64,000 nt of DNA. Origin: Pseudomonas wayambapalatensis (lineage in GTDB: Bacteria; Pseudomonadota; Gammaproteobacteria; Pseudomonadales; Pseudomonadaceae). The stretch spans positions 2,068,501 to 2,132,500 of the forward strand of contig CP077096.1 in NCBI GenBank assembly GCA_014268975.2, written 5' to 3'. The position numbers and the translations under genes were made by a program. This document shows, in pieces, positions 1 to 7,767 of this stretch (positions are counted from its first letter, which is position 1; every line of letters starts with the position of its first letter). The notes beneath the pieces are model-generated. The model saw only the letters and a program-made list of their open reading frames with translations, was not told the origin of the DNA and made no database searches.

Positions 1-417
1 GACCGCATCGATCATCGCCTTGACGCAGTCGGCCACCAGCGCCGGATGGCCCATCAGGCAGGCCCCGATCATGTTGTTCTGCACCCGGTCGCTGGGGCAG
101 CCGACATTGAGGTTGACCTCGTCGTAACCCGCTTCCTGGGCCAGGCGAGCACAGGCGGCGAGTTCAGCCGGGTTGCTGCCGCCCAACTGCAAAGCCAGCG
201 GGTGCTCGGACTCGTCATGACGCAGGAAACGCTCCGCATCGCCGTGGAGTAGGGCGCCGGTGGTGACCATTTCGGTGTAGAGCAGGGCGCGTTGGGAGAG
301 CAGGCGCAGGAAGTACCGGCAGTGGCGGTCGGTCCAGTCCATCATGGGTGCAACGCTGAACCGGCGGGAGGGCTCAGGGCGCGTGGTTTGTGGGTTTGAG
401 GCTATTTCTAGGGACAT
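1..417 (-). CDS. dusA: tRNA-dihydrouridine synthase A, N-terminal part (gene runs off the window)
   Basis: FMN-dependent enzyme that reduces uridines in the D-loop of tRNA. The 139 visible residues show the DusA signature [16 protein letters not shown] (about residues 20-35), then [16 protein letters not shown] and [14 protein letters not shown], which belong to the FMN/TIM-barrel core. The conserved RFSVAP block lies upstream of the first internal Met pair, so translation must begin earlier. The ATG at 417 is the first upstream start in frame and gives an N-terminus [19 protein letters not shown]. Its first five codons lie outside the 66-bp repeat, so they are supplied by the inserted island. 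The ribosome-binding site is weak, so the exact start is tentative. The 3' end lies beyond position 1. dusA is a known integration target for islands and prophages. Confidence 0.93.
   Translation of the reverse strand, partial: MSLEIASNPQTTRPEPSRRFSVAPMMDWTDRHCRYFLRLLSQRALLYTEMVTTGALLHGDAERFLRHDESEHPLALQLGGSNPAELAACARLAQEAGYDEVNLNVGCPSDRVQNNMIGACLMGHPALVADCVKAMIDAV
338..403. repeat. Left attachment repeat of the dusA island
   Basis: 66-bp direct repeat, matching 8758-8823 at 64 of 66 positions. The two differences are C/T at 373 and G/C at 394. It lies inside the dusA reading frame, covering the codons for the [10 protein letters not shown] block and those just before it, so insertion regenerates a functional dusA 5' region. 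Confidence 0.88.
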
Positions 418-519
418 TCTGTTCTACACGGTTTGTGCCATTTCCCGGGGTTTTCAGGTGTTTTGGTGTGACAGTGGCGCGATTTACCACCGCCAATCAC
501 CCTTTTACCACCGAAAAAT

Positions 520-654
520 ATGGCGACGATCAGAGCAAGGAAAAAGGCCGATGGAACGGTCAGCTATACCGTCCAGATCGGCCTCAAGAAAAAAGGTGTC
601 CTAGTCTATCAAGAGTGTCAGGCGTTCGTCCGAACACAAGCAACTCAAGCCTAG
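520..654 (+). pseudogene. Truncated dusA-type tyrosine recombinase (integrase), N-terminal remnant
   Basis: An open frame of 44 codons beginning MATIRARKKADGTVSYTVQI and continuing through KKKGVLVYQECQAFVR before a TAG stop. This matches, from memory of the family, the conserved N-terminus of integrases that insert at dusA (MATIR.RK..DG..SYT.QI.L...G..VYQE.Q.F.R). Such proteins are normally about 350-400 residues, with an arm-binding N-terminal domain followed by the catalytic domain. Here nothing downstream resembles the catalytic domain: the C-terminus of the SRAP gene begins at 701 on the other strand. The gene therefore appears truncated by a stop plus deletion of the rest. It sits about 115 bp inside the left repeat and points away from dusA. 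Confidence 0.75.
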
Positions 655-700
655 TATCAGGACAGGCGCAAGAGCTGTCCGAGGACTGGCTGAGGTTCTT

Positions 701-1390
701 TCAATCCGCAGGTAATATCAATTCAGGACCCTGGTTGCGGACACTACCTACATCCTTACGGACTGCATGCCACTTGAAATCGCCTGCGGCTCGGCAACCG
801 GTCCGCACTATCTCTTCTGCGCGCTCCATCGATGTATCTGGCGAGATCCACTCACGAGCAACCTCGGGCGAGAGCACAAGAGGTTTGCGGTCGTGTATAT
901 CGACGAGCCCCTGGTCAGCTGCAGCGGTGATGATCACGAAGCCGTCCCGTTCGTCTGGTTCAAGTGCTGGGTGAGCTTCGGCCAGCGCCGCGAAGAACAG
1001 CGGGGCCTCGTCCGCTGCCTGGATGTAGTAGGGTTGCTTGCGCTTTGGGTCCGCAGGATCGGCTATCCACTCGTACCAGCCATTCGCCGGTGCCAAGGCT
1101 CGGCCATTCGGCCAAAGCGATTTGAAGAACTTCCCCGTCACCACCGTTTCTGCCCGCGCATTGATCGGGTCAGGACGCTTCCCCTTCGCCCAAAACGGCG
1201 CCCATCCCCATTTCACTCGATCCACCCTCACCCTTTCCGGCGCAGGTCGAATCACCTCCACTCGGGTGGAGGGGGCGACGTTGTATCGATTGATCTGCTC
1301 GTGGTCATAACCATTGATCACGACCAGGTCGAGGCTCAACTGTCGGAGGTACTTGTCCATGGATTCGTAGATCGAGTAACGCCCGCACAT
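701..1390 (-). CDS. SRAP-domain protein (YedK/HMCES family), abasic-site DNA-protein crosslinker
   Basis: A 229-residue single-domain protein. SRAP proteins shield abasic sites in single-stranded DNA by forming a covalent thiazolidine link through Cys2. All key residues are visible: the MCGRY start with Cys2, Asn77 in INARAET, Glu107 in NGWYEW, and His166 in IHDRKPLVL. The WGWAPFWAKG and NVAPST motifs are also present. The ATG at 1390 is fixed by the need for Cys at position 2 after Met removal. It is divergent from umuDC with a LexA box between them, 66 bp upstream of this start, so it is plausibly SOS-induced too. It probably protects AP sites that UmuC then bypasses. Length and motifs suggest an intact gene. 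Confidence 0.92.
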   Translation of the reverse strand: MCGRYSIYESMDKYLRQLSLDLVVINGYDHEQINRYNVAPSTRVEVIRPAPERVRVDRVKWGWAPFWAKGKRPDPINARAETVVTGKFFKSLWPNGRALAPANGWYEWIADPADPKRKQPYYIQAADEAPLFFAALAEAHPALEPDERDGFVIITAAADQGLVDIHDRKPLVLSPEVAREWISPDTSMERAEEIVRTGCRAAGDFKWHAVRKDVGSVRNQGPELILPAD

Positions 1391-1455
1391 ACCTCACCTC
1401 GCTCGTTCGTCGGCTTCCGCACGCCTCGCGTTGACGGGGGAAAGATCTGACAGTT

Positions 1456-1475
1456 AACTGTACATATATACAGTT
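1456..1475. promoter_or_regulatory. LexA (SOS) box between SRAP and umuD genes
   Basis: A near-perfect 20-bp palindrome with the CTG-N10-CAG core (CTG at 1458-1460, CAG at 1471-1473) and an alternating T/A centre. This fits the gammaproteobacterial LexA consensus TACTGTATATATATACAGTA. It lies 21 bp before the umuD start and 65 bp before the SRAP start, so one box could control both directions. Confidence 0.9.
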
Positions 1476-1496
1476 ATCTATCTGGAATAACCCCTC

Positions 1497-1925
1497 ATGA
1501 CCATCACTTTCCTGGGAGTCCCGACCGGTGGCCCTGCATTGCTGCCCGTGTACTCGTTTCGAGTGCCTGCAGGCTTCCCCTCGCCAGCGGCGGATCATCT
1601 GGAGCGTCACATCTCGCTCGATGAACTATTCGAGCTACGGGCGCCCCATGTGTACCTGGTGCAAGTGGAGGGCGACAGCATGCAGGGCGCTGGCATATTT
1701 TCCGGCGACCTTCTTATCGTAGACCGTAGCAAGGACGCAGAGCATGGCGACATCGTGATCGCTGCGATCAACGCTGAGCCTGTCTGCAAGCGTCTGCACA
1801 AGCGGGGCGGGGTGGTGATGCTTCAGTCCGAGAACCCCAGTTATCCGCCCCGGTACGTGATGGAGGGCGATGACCTGGTCATCTGGGGTGTTGTTCGCTA
1901 CAGCGTGCGTGATCATGCGCAGTGA
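1497..1925 (+). CDS. umuD: UmuD-type protease subunit of DNA polymerase V
   Basis: 142 residues, of similar length to E. coli UmuD. RecA filaments trigger self-cleavage to UmuD', which then forms Pol V with UmuC. The S24 peptidase fold is visible: a cleavage site Ala25-Gly26 in RVPAGFPSP, the nucleophile Ser61 in VEGDSMQGAGI, and the general base Lys98 in EPVCKRLHKRG. It follows the LexA box directly and overlaps umuC by 11 bp, so the two are translationally coupled. The cleavage site is Ala-Gly, as in LexA, whereas E. coli UmuD has Cys-Gly. Confidence 0.95.
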   Translation: MTITFLGVPTGGPALLPVYSFRVPAGFPSPAADHLERHISLDELFELRAPHVYLVQVEGDSMQGAGIFSGDLLIVDRSKDAEHGDIVIAAINAEPVCKRLHKRGGVVMLQSENPSYPPRYVMEGDDLVIWGVVRYSVRDHAQ

Positions 1926-3186
1926 CCAGGTATTCGCGCTGATCGATTGCAACTCGTTCTACGCGAGCTGCGAACGCGTGTTCCGGCCGGATCTGGCCAA
2001 AACCCCTATCGTGGTACTGAGCAACAACGACGGCTGCGTGATCGCACGCAGCTACGACGCCAAACCGTTCGTGAAGATGGGAGAACCGTACTTCCAATGC
2101 CGCGAGAGGCTTAAGCGGCACGGCGTGGTGGCGTTCTCCTCCAATTACGCGCTGTATGGCGACATGAGTGAGCGCGTGATGTCGATCATCGAATCGATGG
2201 TGCCTGCGGCTGAGGTCTATTCGATCGACGAATGCTTCGCCGATCTCACAGGTGTGCAGGGCAGCTTGACCCAGTTCGGCCGCGAGGTACGGGGCAAGGT
2301 GCTGCAGCGTACCGGCATACCGGTCGGTGTCGGCATCGCACGCACCAAGACCCTCGCGAAGCTGGCCAACCACACCGCAAAGCGGCTGCAGTCGCACACG
2401 GGCGGCGTGGTCGATATCACGACGGATTTTGAGCGTGACTGGGTGCTGCGTAATACCGAGATCAAGGAGGTGTGGGGTATTGGGCGGAGGATGACCGAGC
2501 ACCTGCAGAGCATGGGGATTCAGAAAGCCATGGACCTGGCAAAGGCTGATCCGCGCATGTTGCGGGACAAGTTCAGCGTGGTGGTGGAGAAGACCGCGCG
2601 CGAACTGGCTGGCGTTCCCTGCCTCGAACTGGATGAGGCAGTACCTCCGAAGCAGGAGATCTGCTGCAGCAGGATGTTCGGCAAGCGGCTGAGTGAGCTT
2701 GCCCCGATCAAGCAGGCCGTGGCCACCTACACCGGGCGAGCGGCTGAAAAGCTGCGGGCGCAGGGCTCGAAATGCAAGCGCATGCGGGTGAGTATCCGTA
2801 CTGGCATGTTCAACCCTGATGAGCTGCACCATGCGCAGGGGGCGCTTGTGGAGCTGCCTTACCCCACGAACGACACGCTGCTGCTCACCAGGGCGGCGAC
2901 CAGTGCGGTAGAGCGTGTTTTCAGGGCGGGCTACCGGTACAGCAAGGCCGAAGTGTTACTACTCGACTTACGACAGCCAGGTGAGTTCACGGACGATCTA
3001 TTCGCGATCTCGCAGCCTGTGGCGAGCGGCAGACTGATGTCGGTGGTGGACCAGATCAACGACCGGTATGGGCGAGGGACAATGAGGGCGGGCAGCGTCC
3101 CCCGCACCCCCGACTGGGGTATGCGCCGCGAGCTGATGAGTAGGTCATATACCACGAAGATCGACCAATTGTGGCGTGTTTGGTAG
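1915..3186 (+). CDS. umuC: UmuC, catalytic subunit of translesion DNA polymerase V (Y family)
   Basis: 423 residues, close to the 422 of E. coli UmuC. Catalytic acidic residues are Asp11 (ALIDCNSFYASCERVF) and Asp105/Glu106 (YSIDECFADLTG). The steric-gate region FYASCE and the finger motif SNYALYGDMSERV are intact. The ATG at 1915 is chosen because MRSDQVFALIDCNSFY matches the family N-terminus; an upstream in-frame ATG at 1870 would add 15 residues of umuD-overlapping sequence. The usual beta-clamp motif (QLNLF in E. coli) is replaced by FTDDLF, so clamp binding may be altered. The C-terminus (RSYTTKIDQLWRV) matches the family. Encoded on the dusA island, so this Pol V is acquired. Confidence 0.95.
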   Translation: MRSDQVFALIDCNSFYASCERVFRPDLAKTPIVVLSNNDGCVIARSYDAKPFVKMGEPYFQCRERLKRHGVVAFSSNYALYGDMSERVMSIIESMVPAAEVYSIDECFADLTGVQGSLTQFGREVRGKVLQRTGIPVGVGIARTKTLAKLANHTAKRLQSHTGGVVDITTDFERDWVLRNTEIKEVWGIGRRMTEHLQSMGIQKAMDLAKADPRMLRDKFSVVVEKTARELAGVPCLELDEAVPPKQEICCSRMFGKRLSELAPIKQAVATYTGRAAEKLRAQGSKCKRMRVSIRTGMFNPDELHHAQGALVELPYPTNDTLLLTRAATSAVERVFRAGYRYSKAEVLLLDLRQPGEFTDDLFAISQPVASGRLMSVVDQINDRYGRGTMRAGSVPRTPDWGMRRELMSRSYTTKIDQLWRVW

Positions 3187-3196
3187 AGGGGGAATA

Positions 3197-3352
3197 GGGC
3201 AAAAATGGGGCAAGCCGAGCGCCATTCCATGTCCCTCTGTGCCACTCTGGGGCTCTACTCGAAGACACAGAAAAACGCCCAAGCCCTTTATATAAAAGAC
3301 TTGAGTGCTTTTGCTCATTCGTATTTCTCCAGCTCAGTCGGGGTTTGTAAAG
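3197..3352 (+). repeat. Degenerate direct repeat, copy A (upstream of the ATPase gene)
   Basis: About 156 bp that align end to end with 5393-5543. Shared blocks include CCGAGCGCCATTC, AACGCCCAAGCCCTT, CTCCAGC and TCGGGGT, in the same order and spacing. It contains a loose hairpin around AAGCCCTTTATATAAAAGACTT (3289-3304 region) that could act as a terminator after umuC. It occupies most of the non-coding stretch between umuC and the ATPase gene; the rest (3353-3541) has no gene I can support, only the ATPase leader. Confidence 0.7.
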
Positions 3353-3541
3353 AAGCTGCGCTGAGGCTGCGGACTCTGCGTGGTACAGGGCTTTCTCCAG
3401 ATGAGATAGATCGTGTAATGTTCTCGTGTTAGGTAAGATCGGCGAGATGAGGCACAATCATTATAGGCGGAGGCTGTCAGCCCGACTACGTTATACAGAG
3501 CCTCTCGGCTTTTCTCAGGGACTTTCAAGAAGGGATAGCGC

Positions 3542-5119
3542 ATGGTTTCACCAATCAATACCGCCGTAATGCGACTTAAGTTACGTGCCGAAAGAAGTTC
3601 GCGTGAGCATCTTATTCAAACATTCGTTGATCTAGATCCATTGCTGACTTTGCTCCAGACTGAGGATCATCAAATCCTTTACGGACGGCGAGGTACTGGA
3701 AAGACCCATGCTTTAGAGTTCCTGGCTAGTGAGGTGGGCACTGCTGGTGACATTCCCGTCTATATGGATATGCGGACTATCGGGTCTAGCGGCGGGGTTT
3801 ATGCCGATCCAGATATTCCATTGGCGGAGCGTGCGACACGGCTGTTGGTGGATACATTGCAAGCTATCCATGAACAGTTGCTGAACTACGTTTTAAGCCA
3901 GCCTGAAAAATTCGATGTTTCAGTCTTGGTGCCATTGCTTGACGAGTATTTGGAGTCTACAGCCCAGGTTTCTGTTAAGGGTACTGTCGCGTCTGAGGTC
4001 AGTGCTCAGGATAAATCGACTAGCTCTACGGGCCTACACCTCCAGCTGGAAGCCGCACCTGATGGTTTGACTGGGAAGGCAGGTTGCAGCGAGGCTCAGG
4101 GTCGCGAATCCCAGTCGGGGTATAAGTACTCTCAGTCAGGCGTGCTTAGGCATAGGATCCATTTCGGAGCTCTGAGTAAATCCCTCAAGCAGTTGACTGC
4201 TAAGCTCGCTAACTCTAGAGTTTGGATTATTCTTGATGAGTGGAGTGAGGTGCCTCTTGAGCTGCAGCCATATTTGGCGGACTTGTTACGACGCTGTTTG
4301 ATGACGGTTACGTTGGTGACAGTAAAAATTGGTGCTATCGAGCAGAGAACAAATTTCAGAATATCTGATGGTGCTGGGTCATATGTCGGCGTGGAAGTAG
4401 GTGCCGATATGACTGCAAATACGAATCTTGATGACTTCATGGTGTTTGATAATGATCAGGTTCGGGCAAGTGACTTTTTCGAAAAACTTATCTATAAGCA
4501 TTTGGCGGCAGAGTTGCCTGAGGGGTTCTTGACTAGTAGCAAGCCGTCCAATGAATTGATGCGCCGAATGTTTACGCAGAGCGCCAATACATTTGGAGAA
4601 TTTGTGCGGGCTGCTGAGGGGGTTCCCCGTGATGCGATCAACATACTGATAAATGCAGCGCAATTAGCACTAAATGATCCTATATCTATCCCTCATATTC
4701 GAAGCGCTGCTAAAAAATGGTTCCAGCAGGGTAAGGAACAGCCTCTAAAAGATACGCGCGCTAGTTTGCTTTTGAGGTGGGTTATTGATGAAGTTATTGC
4801 TCGTAGGCAGGCAAAAGCCTTCTTGTTGCGAAGTGATCAAAAGCATCCGCTTGTAGAGCTATTGTTCGACGCTCGGGTGCTTCATATTGTGAAAAAGGGG
4901 GTATCGAGTAATGAAACTCCAGGGGTTCGGTATGACGTTTACAGTATCGATTATGGCTGCTATATCGATCTAATGAACACGGTCAAAGCACCCAAAGGCT
5001 TGTTCGAGGCCGAAGGCGATAATTCAGATGGTTTTGTTGAGGTGCCATCTACTGATTATCGCTCCATTCGTAGGGCTATTTTGGACCTGGAGAAGTTCGA
5101 GCAAGCTAATGCCGAGTAA
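3542..5119 (+). CDS. P-loop ATPase (ORC/CDC6-like or STAND-like AAA), candidate defence-system ATPase
   Basis: 525 residues, not assignable to a named gene. Walker A is GRRGTGKTHALEF (about residues 48-60, Lys54), with a GRRGTGKT variant common in AAA proteins of ORC/CDC6-like and KAP-like families. Walker B is VWIILDEWSEVP (Asp232-Glu233). A sensor-1-like segment VKIGAIEQRT follows at about 261-270, and the C-terminal third looks like a winged-helix or helical lid. Residues about 145-205 form a low-complexity Ser/Gly/Gln-rich insert between the Walker boxes. A good ribosome-binding site (GAAGGGA) stands before the ATG. The gene is A/T-rich compared with the chromosome. Its neighbour 485 bp downstream encodes a HEPN-like protein, which suggests an ATPase sensor plus RNase effector. 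The function is inferred only from this pairing. Confidence 0.7.
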   Translation: MVSPINTAVMRLKLRAERSSREHLIQTFVDLDPLLTLLQTEDHQILYGRRGTGKTHALEFLASEVGTAGDIPVYMDMRTIGSSGGVYADPDIPLAERATRLLVDTLQAIHEQLLNYVLSQPEKFDVSVLVPLLDEYLESTAQVSVKGTVASEVSAQDKSTSSTGLHLQLEAAPDGLTGKAGCSEAQGRESQSGYKYSQSGVLRHRIHFGALSKSLKQLTAKLANSRVWIILDEWSEVPLELQPYLADLLRRCLMTVTLVTVKIGAIEQRTNFRISDGAGSYVGVEVGADMTANTNLDDFMVFDNDQVRASDFFEKLIYKHLAAELPEGFLTSSKPSNELMRRMFTQSANTFGEFVRAAEGVPRDAINILINAAQLALNDPISIPHIRSAAKKWFQQGKEQPLKDTRASLLLRWVIDEVIARRQAKAFLLRSDQKHPLVELLFDARVLHIVKKGVSSNETPGVRYDVYSIDYGCYIDLMNTVKAPKGLFEAEGDNSDGFVEVPSTDYRSIRRAILDLEKFEQANAE

Positions 5120-5392
5120 GAGTTCTCTGGTGGCTGTGCCGCAGCGGGAGCGAAGCTTGATGATTAGCGTTGGTATAAAAGGACCGTAAAGGTCTGCAGG
5201 GCACCTATGACATTCTCGTGGAAAATTAGGCGCATTTTTCAGGGCGATTTGGGCCACACCAGCCGATTGCTCCTGAGATCATAGCTGATTGCGGGTTTAC
5301 CCGGCCTCGTGAGTAAGTTGGGTTTCAAATTCATATCCCTCAGCGCAGTGCATGCTGCGACGGCTCTACTACCAACAGCGCGTCTATGCTTG

Positions 5393-5543
5393 GGGCACAA
5401 ATGGGGCGGACCGAGCGCCATTCTGAGCCCCGCTATGCCCTTTGGGCACTTCGCAGCCTGATTCAAGAACGCCCAAGCCCTTGGTATACGGGGCTTTTGC
5501 GCTTTGTATCGTTAATGCTCCAGCAAAATCGGGGTGTGTATAG
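5393..5543 (+). repeat. Degenerate direct repeat, copy B (upstream of the HEPN-like gene)
   Basis: About 151 bp aligned with 3197-3352. It starts with two TGGGGC words (TTGGGGCACAAATGGGGCG), which look like the direct arm-type sites found near phage integrases and attachment sites. It holds a hairpin AAGCCC...GGGCTT (around 5475-5497). It lies in the 485-bp gap between the ATPase and HEPN-like genes; nothing else convincing is coded in 5120-5604. Confidence 0.7.
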
Positions 5544-5604
5544 ATGTCGAACGATCAAGCTGGCAATATGCTGCCATAGACAAGCAGAATGTAGGGTTCA
5601 GGTT

Positions 5605-6855
5605 ATGAGTTGGGATGAATTTAGCTTAGGGGTCGAAGAGTTTACAAGATCCTTTGATGCTTTGTGCGAGCGGTGCAATGCAGCAAAGATCGGTGTAAAG
5701 CAGGTGGATTATAATGGGCATGTTGGAATTGTGCTTTCCCTGCGGTGTGGTCGAGATACAAGGGACGTGGAGATTATAGATCAAAACGAAATTCCTAAGC
5801 TTTTAGCGTTACCTTTTGAAGAATTTAGCTATTTGAGCGGCCTGGAAGCTATTTGGAGTTCACAGGGGCATTATATAGAGCTTCTATTGCAACCTGCCGC
5901 AGGGAGCAGTCCGGCCGAGATGTTCAGTAAGTTGTTTGGAGTGGCTTGGCGGGATGCTTATGAACTGGAGCCTATTAAAATTAATAGTGAGGGCGGTGTT
6001 AATGTGGAGATTGGATTGGCAAGTGATGTGTTTCGAGTAATTAATGAGGTCGTAAGTCCTCGAAGTATTACGCTGAAGCTGCATGGTGTTCCTGACAAGG
6101 GGCATGACTTAGTGCTGGATTATTTAAAGAAGCTGGGAGGGGCATTGTTATTCCAGGTTGAGTTAATTACTGGAGTGGCACTGCTGATGAGGCGGCATCG
6201 CGTCCGGAGGCGGCGTAAGAATGATGACAAAGTTCAGATGCCTCTTGATTTGAAGTTTCCTGATCGGGAATTCGACGACGCGCCACTCTCCCTCTATTGG
6301 TACGCGCGTAGTGCCGCTGGTATGCCGTTGTTGCAGTACCTTGCATATTATCAAGTTGTGGAGTACTACTTCCCTTTATATTCTCAGTACGAGGCTCACA
6401 AGCGATTAAAGCAAATTTTGAAACATCCGACATTTAGAGCTGAAAGGGATGCGGATGTCTCACGGTTGCTTTCAGCTATCCAGGTATCGCGAAGCGGAAG
6501 TTTTGGTGACGAGCGGGCGCAATTGAAGGCGACAATTGAACAGTGTGTTGATGAAAAAGATCTGCGTGATTTTTTGTCGGCAGATGATGATCGGAAAAAT
6601 TTTTTTTCAGAAAAAACAAAATTAGTAAGCGGGAAGTTGTCTATTGATCGTGCAGGTAGTGAGCTGCGTAACGAAGTTGCGCTAAGGGTTTATGAGATAA
6701 GGTGTAAGATTGTCCATACAAAGTCGGATTCAAGAGATGGTGATTTCGAATTGCTACTTCCATTTTCAAAAGAGGCTGATTTAATGCACTATGATATCGA
6801 ATTGGCCCAGTTTTTGGCTCAGCAAGTATTGGTGGCGGGAAGTAGGTCTCTGTAA
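5605..6855 (+). CDS. Uncharacterised protein with C-terminal HEPN-like Rx4H motif, candidate RNase effector
   Basis: 416 residues from the ATG at 5605, chosen because the N-terminus MSWDEFSLGVEEF is preceded by AGG-rich DNA; the frame stays open upstream only through the repeat. The N-terminal half (1-200) is an unrecognised alpha/beta region ending in a basic patch RRHRVRRRRK (197-206). The C-terminal half is helical: LLQYLAYYQVVEYYFP (242-257) resembles the first HEPN helix pattern with a conserved Glu, and EVALRVYEIRCKIVHTKSD (357-375) contains Arg366-x4-His371, the HEPN catalytic pattern. HEPN proteins with R-x4-6-H cut RNA and serve as toxins in abortive infection. A/T-rich like the ATPase gene before it. 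The RNase role is inference from the motif and position. Confidence 0.6.
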   Translation: MSWDEFSLGVEEFTRSFDALCERCNAAKIGVKQVDYNGHVGIVLSLRCGRDTRDVEIIDQNEIPKLLALPFEEFSYLSGLEAIWSSQGHYIELLLQPAAGSSPAEMFSKLFGVAWRDAYELEPIKINSEGGVNVEIGLASDVFRVINEVVSPRSITLKLHGVPDKGHDLVLDYLKKLGGALLFQVELITGVALLMRRHRVRRRRKNDDKVQMPLDLKFPDREFDDAPLSLYWYARSAAGMPLLQYLAYYQVVEYYFPLYSQYEAHKRLKQILKHPTFRAERDADVSRLLSAIQVSRSGSFGDERAQLKATIEQCVDEKDLRDFLSADDDRKNFFSEKTKLVSGKLSIDRAGSELRNEVALRVYEIRCKIVHTKSDSRDGDFELLLPFSKEADLMHYDIELAQFLAQQVLVAGSRSL

Positions 6856-6955
6856 ATTTTGTCCCTTTGTAGACCAAATAATAAACCATATCCATGGTGT
6901 TACAGGTGCGGCCCTTCTATATAACATTGCCCAGGGAGTGTTCTTGCCTAGCTAT

Positions 6956-6999
6956 GATCAAACGTGTGGAGCCAAGCTGCGAGCTTGGCTTGTTTGATC
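6956..6999. repeat. Nested inverted repeat
   Basis: Outer arms GATCAAAC (6956-6963) and GTTTGATC (6992-6999) enclose inner arms AGCCAAGC (6970-6977) and GCTTGGCT (6983-6990) with a 5-base loop. All arms pair perfectly. There is no T-run, so it is not a standard terminator. It lies 100 bp after the HEPN-like gene. Confidence 0.75.
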
Positions 7000-7081
7000 G
7001 CCGTTAGCGGTTGGGTTGGTGCAAAATTGGTACGAACAAGTGGGTGTTGCGCTAGATGCTACGGAAATCAAGGGCTCTGAG

Positions 7082-7410
7082 TTACACCAGCCCAATCCAT
7101 CATTGTGGTACGAGCCAGAAGCCTCTGTTGTTTCCAGGCTGATCATACAAACTGATGCTACTCAGGGTGCAGCCAGCATCGTTGCGCATGCGGATCATCC
7201 AGTGCCATTCACGATCCGCTGCGATGGCAGGCAGGGCGATATCTCGGACATAGATCAGAGCCCCGTCTTCTGGGTACGGCCATGGGACACAACGATCCAA
7301 GTAGCGAACCACCTCCCAGCAGGGGAACAGCTCTTGGATGATGGATGAATCCTTTACTGAAGGGGTGTGGGAACCAGCCGATCTGTGATCAGCGTCGGAA
7401 GACAATCCAT
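7082..7410 (-). pseudogene. Broken GNAT-family N-acetyltransferase (RimJ-like)
   Basis: The minus strand starts ATG-GAT at 7410 with MDCLPTLITDRLVPTPL, then stops. A shifted frame continues IIQELFPCWEVVRYLD, VPWPYPEDGALIYVRD, REWHWMIRMRNDAG and YDQPGNNRGFWLVPQW, then a stop at 7082-7084. Together they follow the order of a RimJ-like GNAT (the PWPYP motif, REWHW strand and GNNRGFWL before the acetyl-CoA loop). So there is a frameshift after residue 17 and loss of everything after the GFWLVP strand, including most of the acetyl-CoA binding site. Non-functional. It is a sign of decay within the island. Confidence 0.7.
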
Positions 7411-7767
7411 GCCAGTCGTTCCTGGGCATCCCTGTGAGGCTTTGATTGACTGCACCGGGCCTGTTTGTGTCCACCGTTGCCTGATTTGCGAAACGTCACC
7501 ACAGGCGGCAATGGGTCGGTAAGCGCGTCTGAGTCGAACTGACCATCCTTGTCCTCCCTCACATGGAGGACAAGCCACGAATACTCGCGAGCGGTAGTGA
7601 TGCAGCAGAAAACCCAGCGGCCCGTGCAGTTCAGCCATTGTCCCCCGCACACAGTCATTTTGAAATTCTGAGGCATTCCTAACAGGAATGGCTCTATAAA
7701 AAACATGAATTTTATTTATAGCACCTGAACCCCTATCGTAGTTTCTCCTGCATATGGAGATGACGGT
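7411..7767. other. Non-coding stretch before the GST gene
   Basis: 357 bp with short open frames on both strands, none with recognisable motifs or coherent length. The last 100 bp are A/T-rich (TATAAAAAACATGAATTTTATTTATAGC, interrupted) and probably contain the promoter of the GST gene at 7768. The remainder may be remnants of lost island genes. Confidence 0.4.

Noticed and set aside
6983..7020. Possible integron attC-type site (GTTAGCGGTTGGG near the nested repeat)
   Set aside because: The required RYYYAAC/GTTRRRY pairing is not satisfied and no integrase or cassette array is present.
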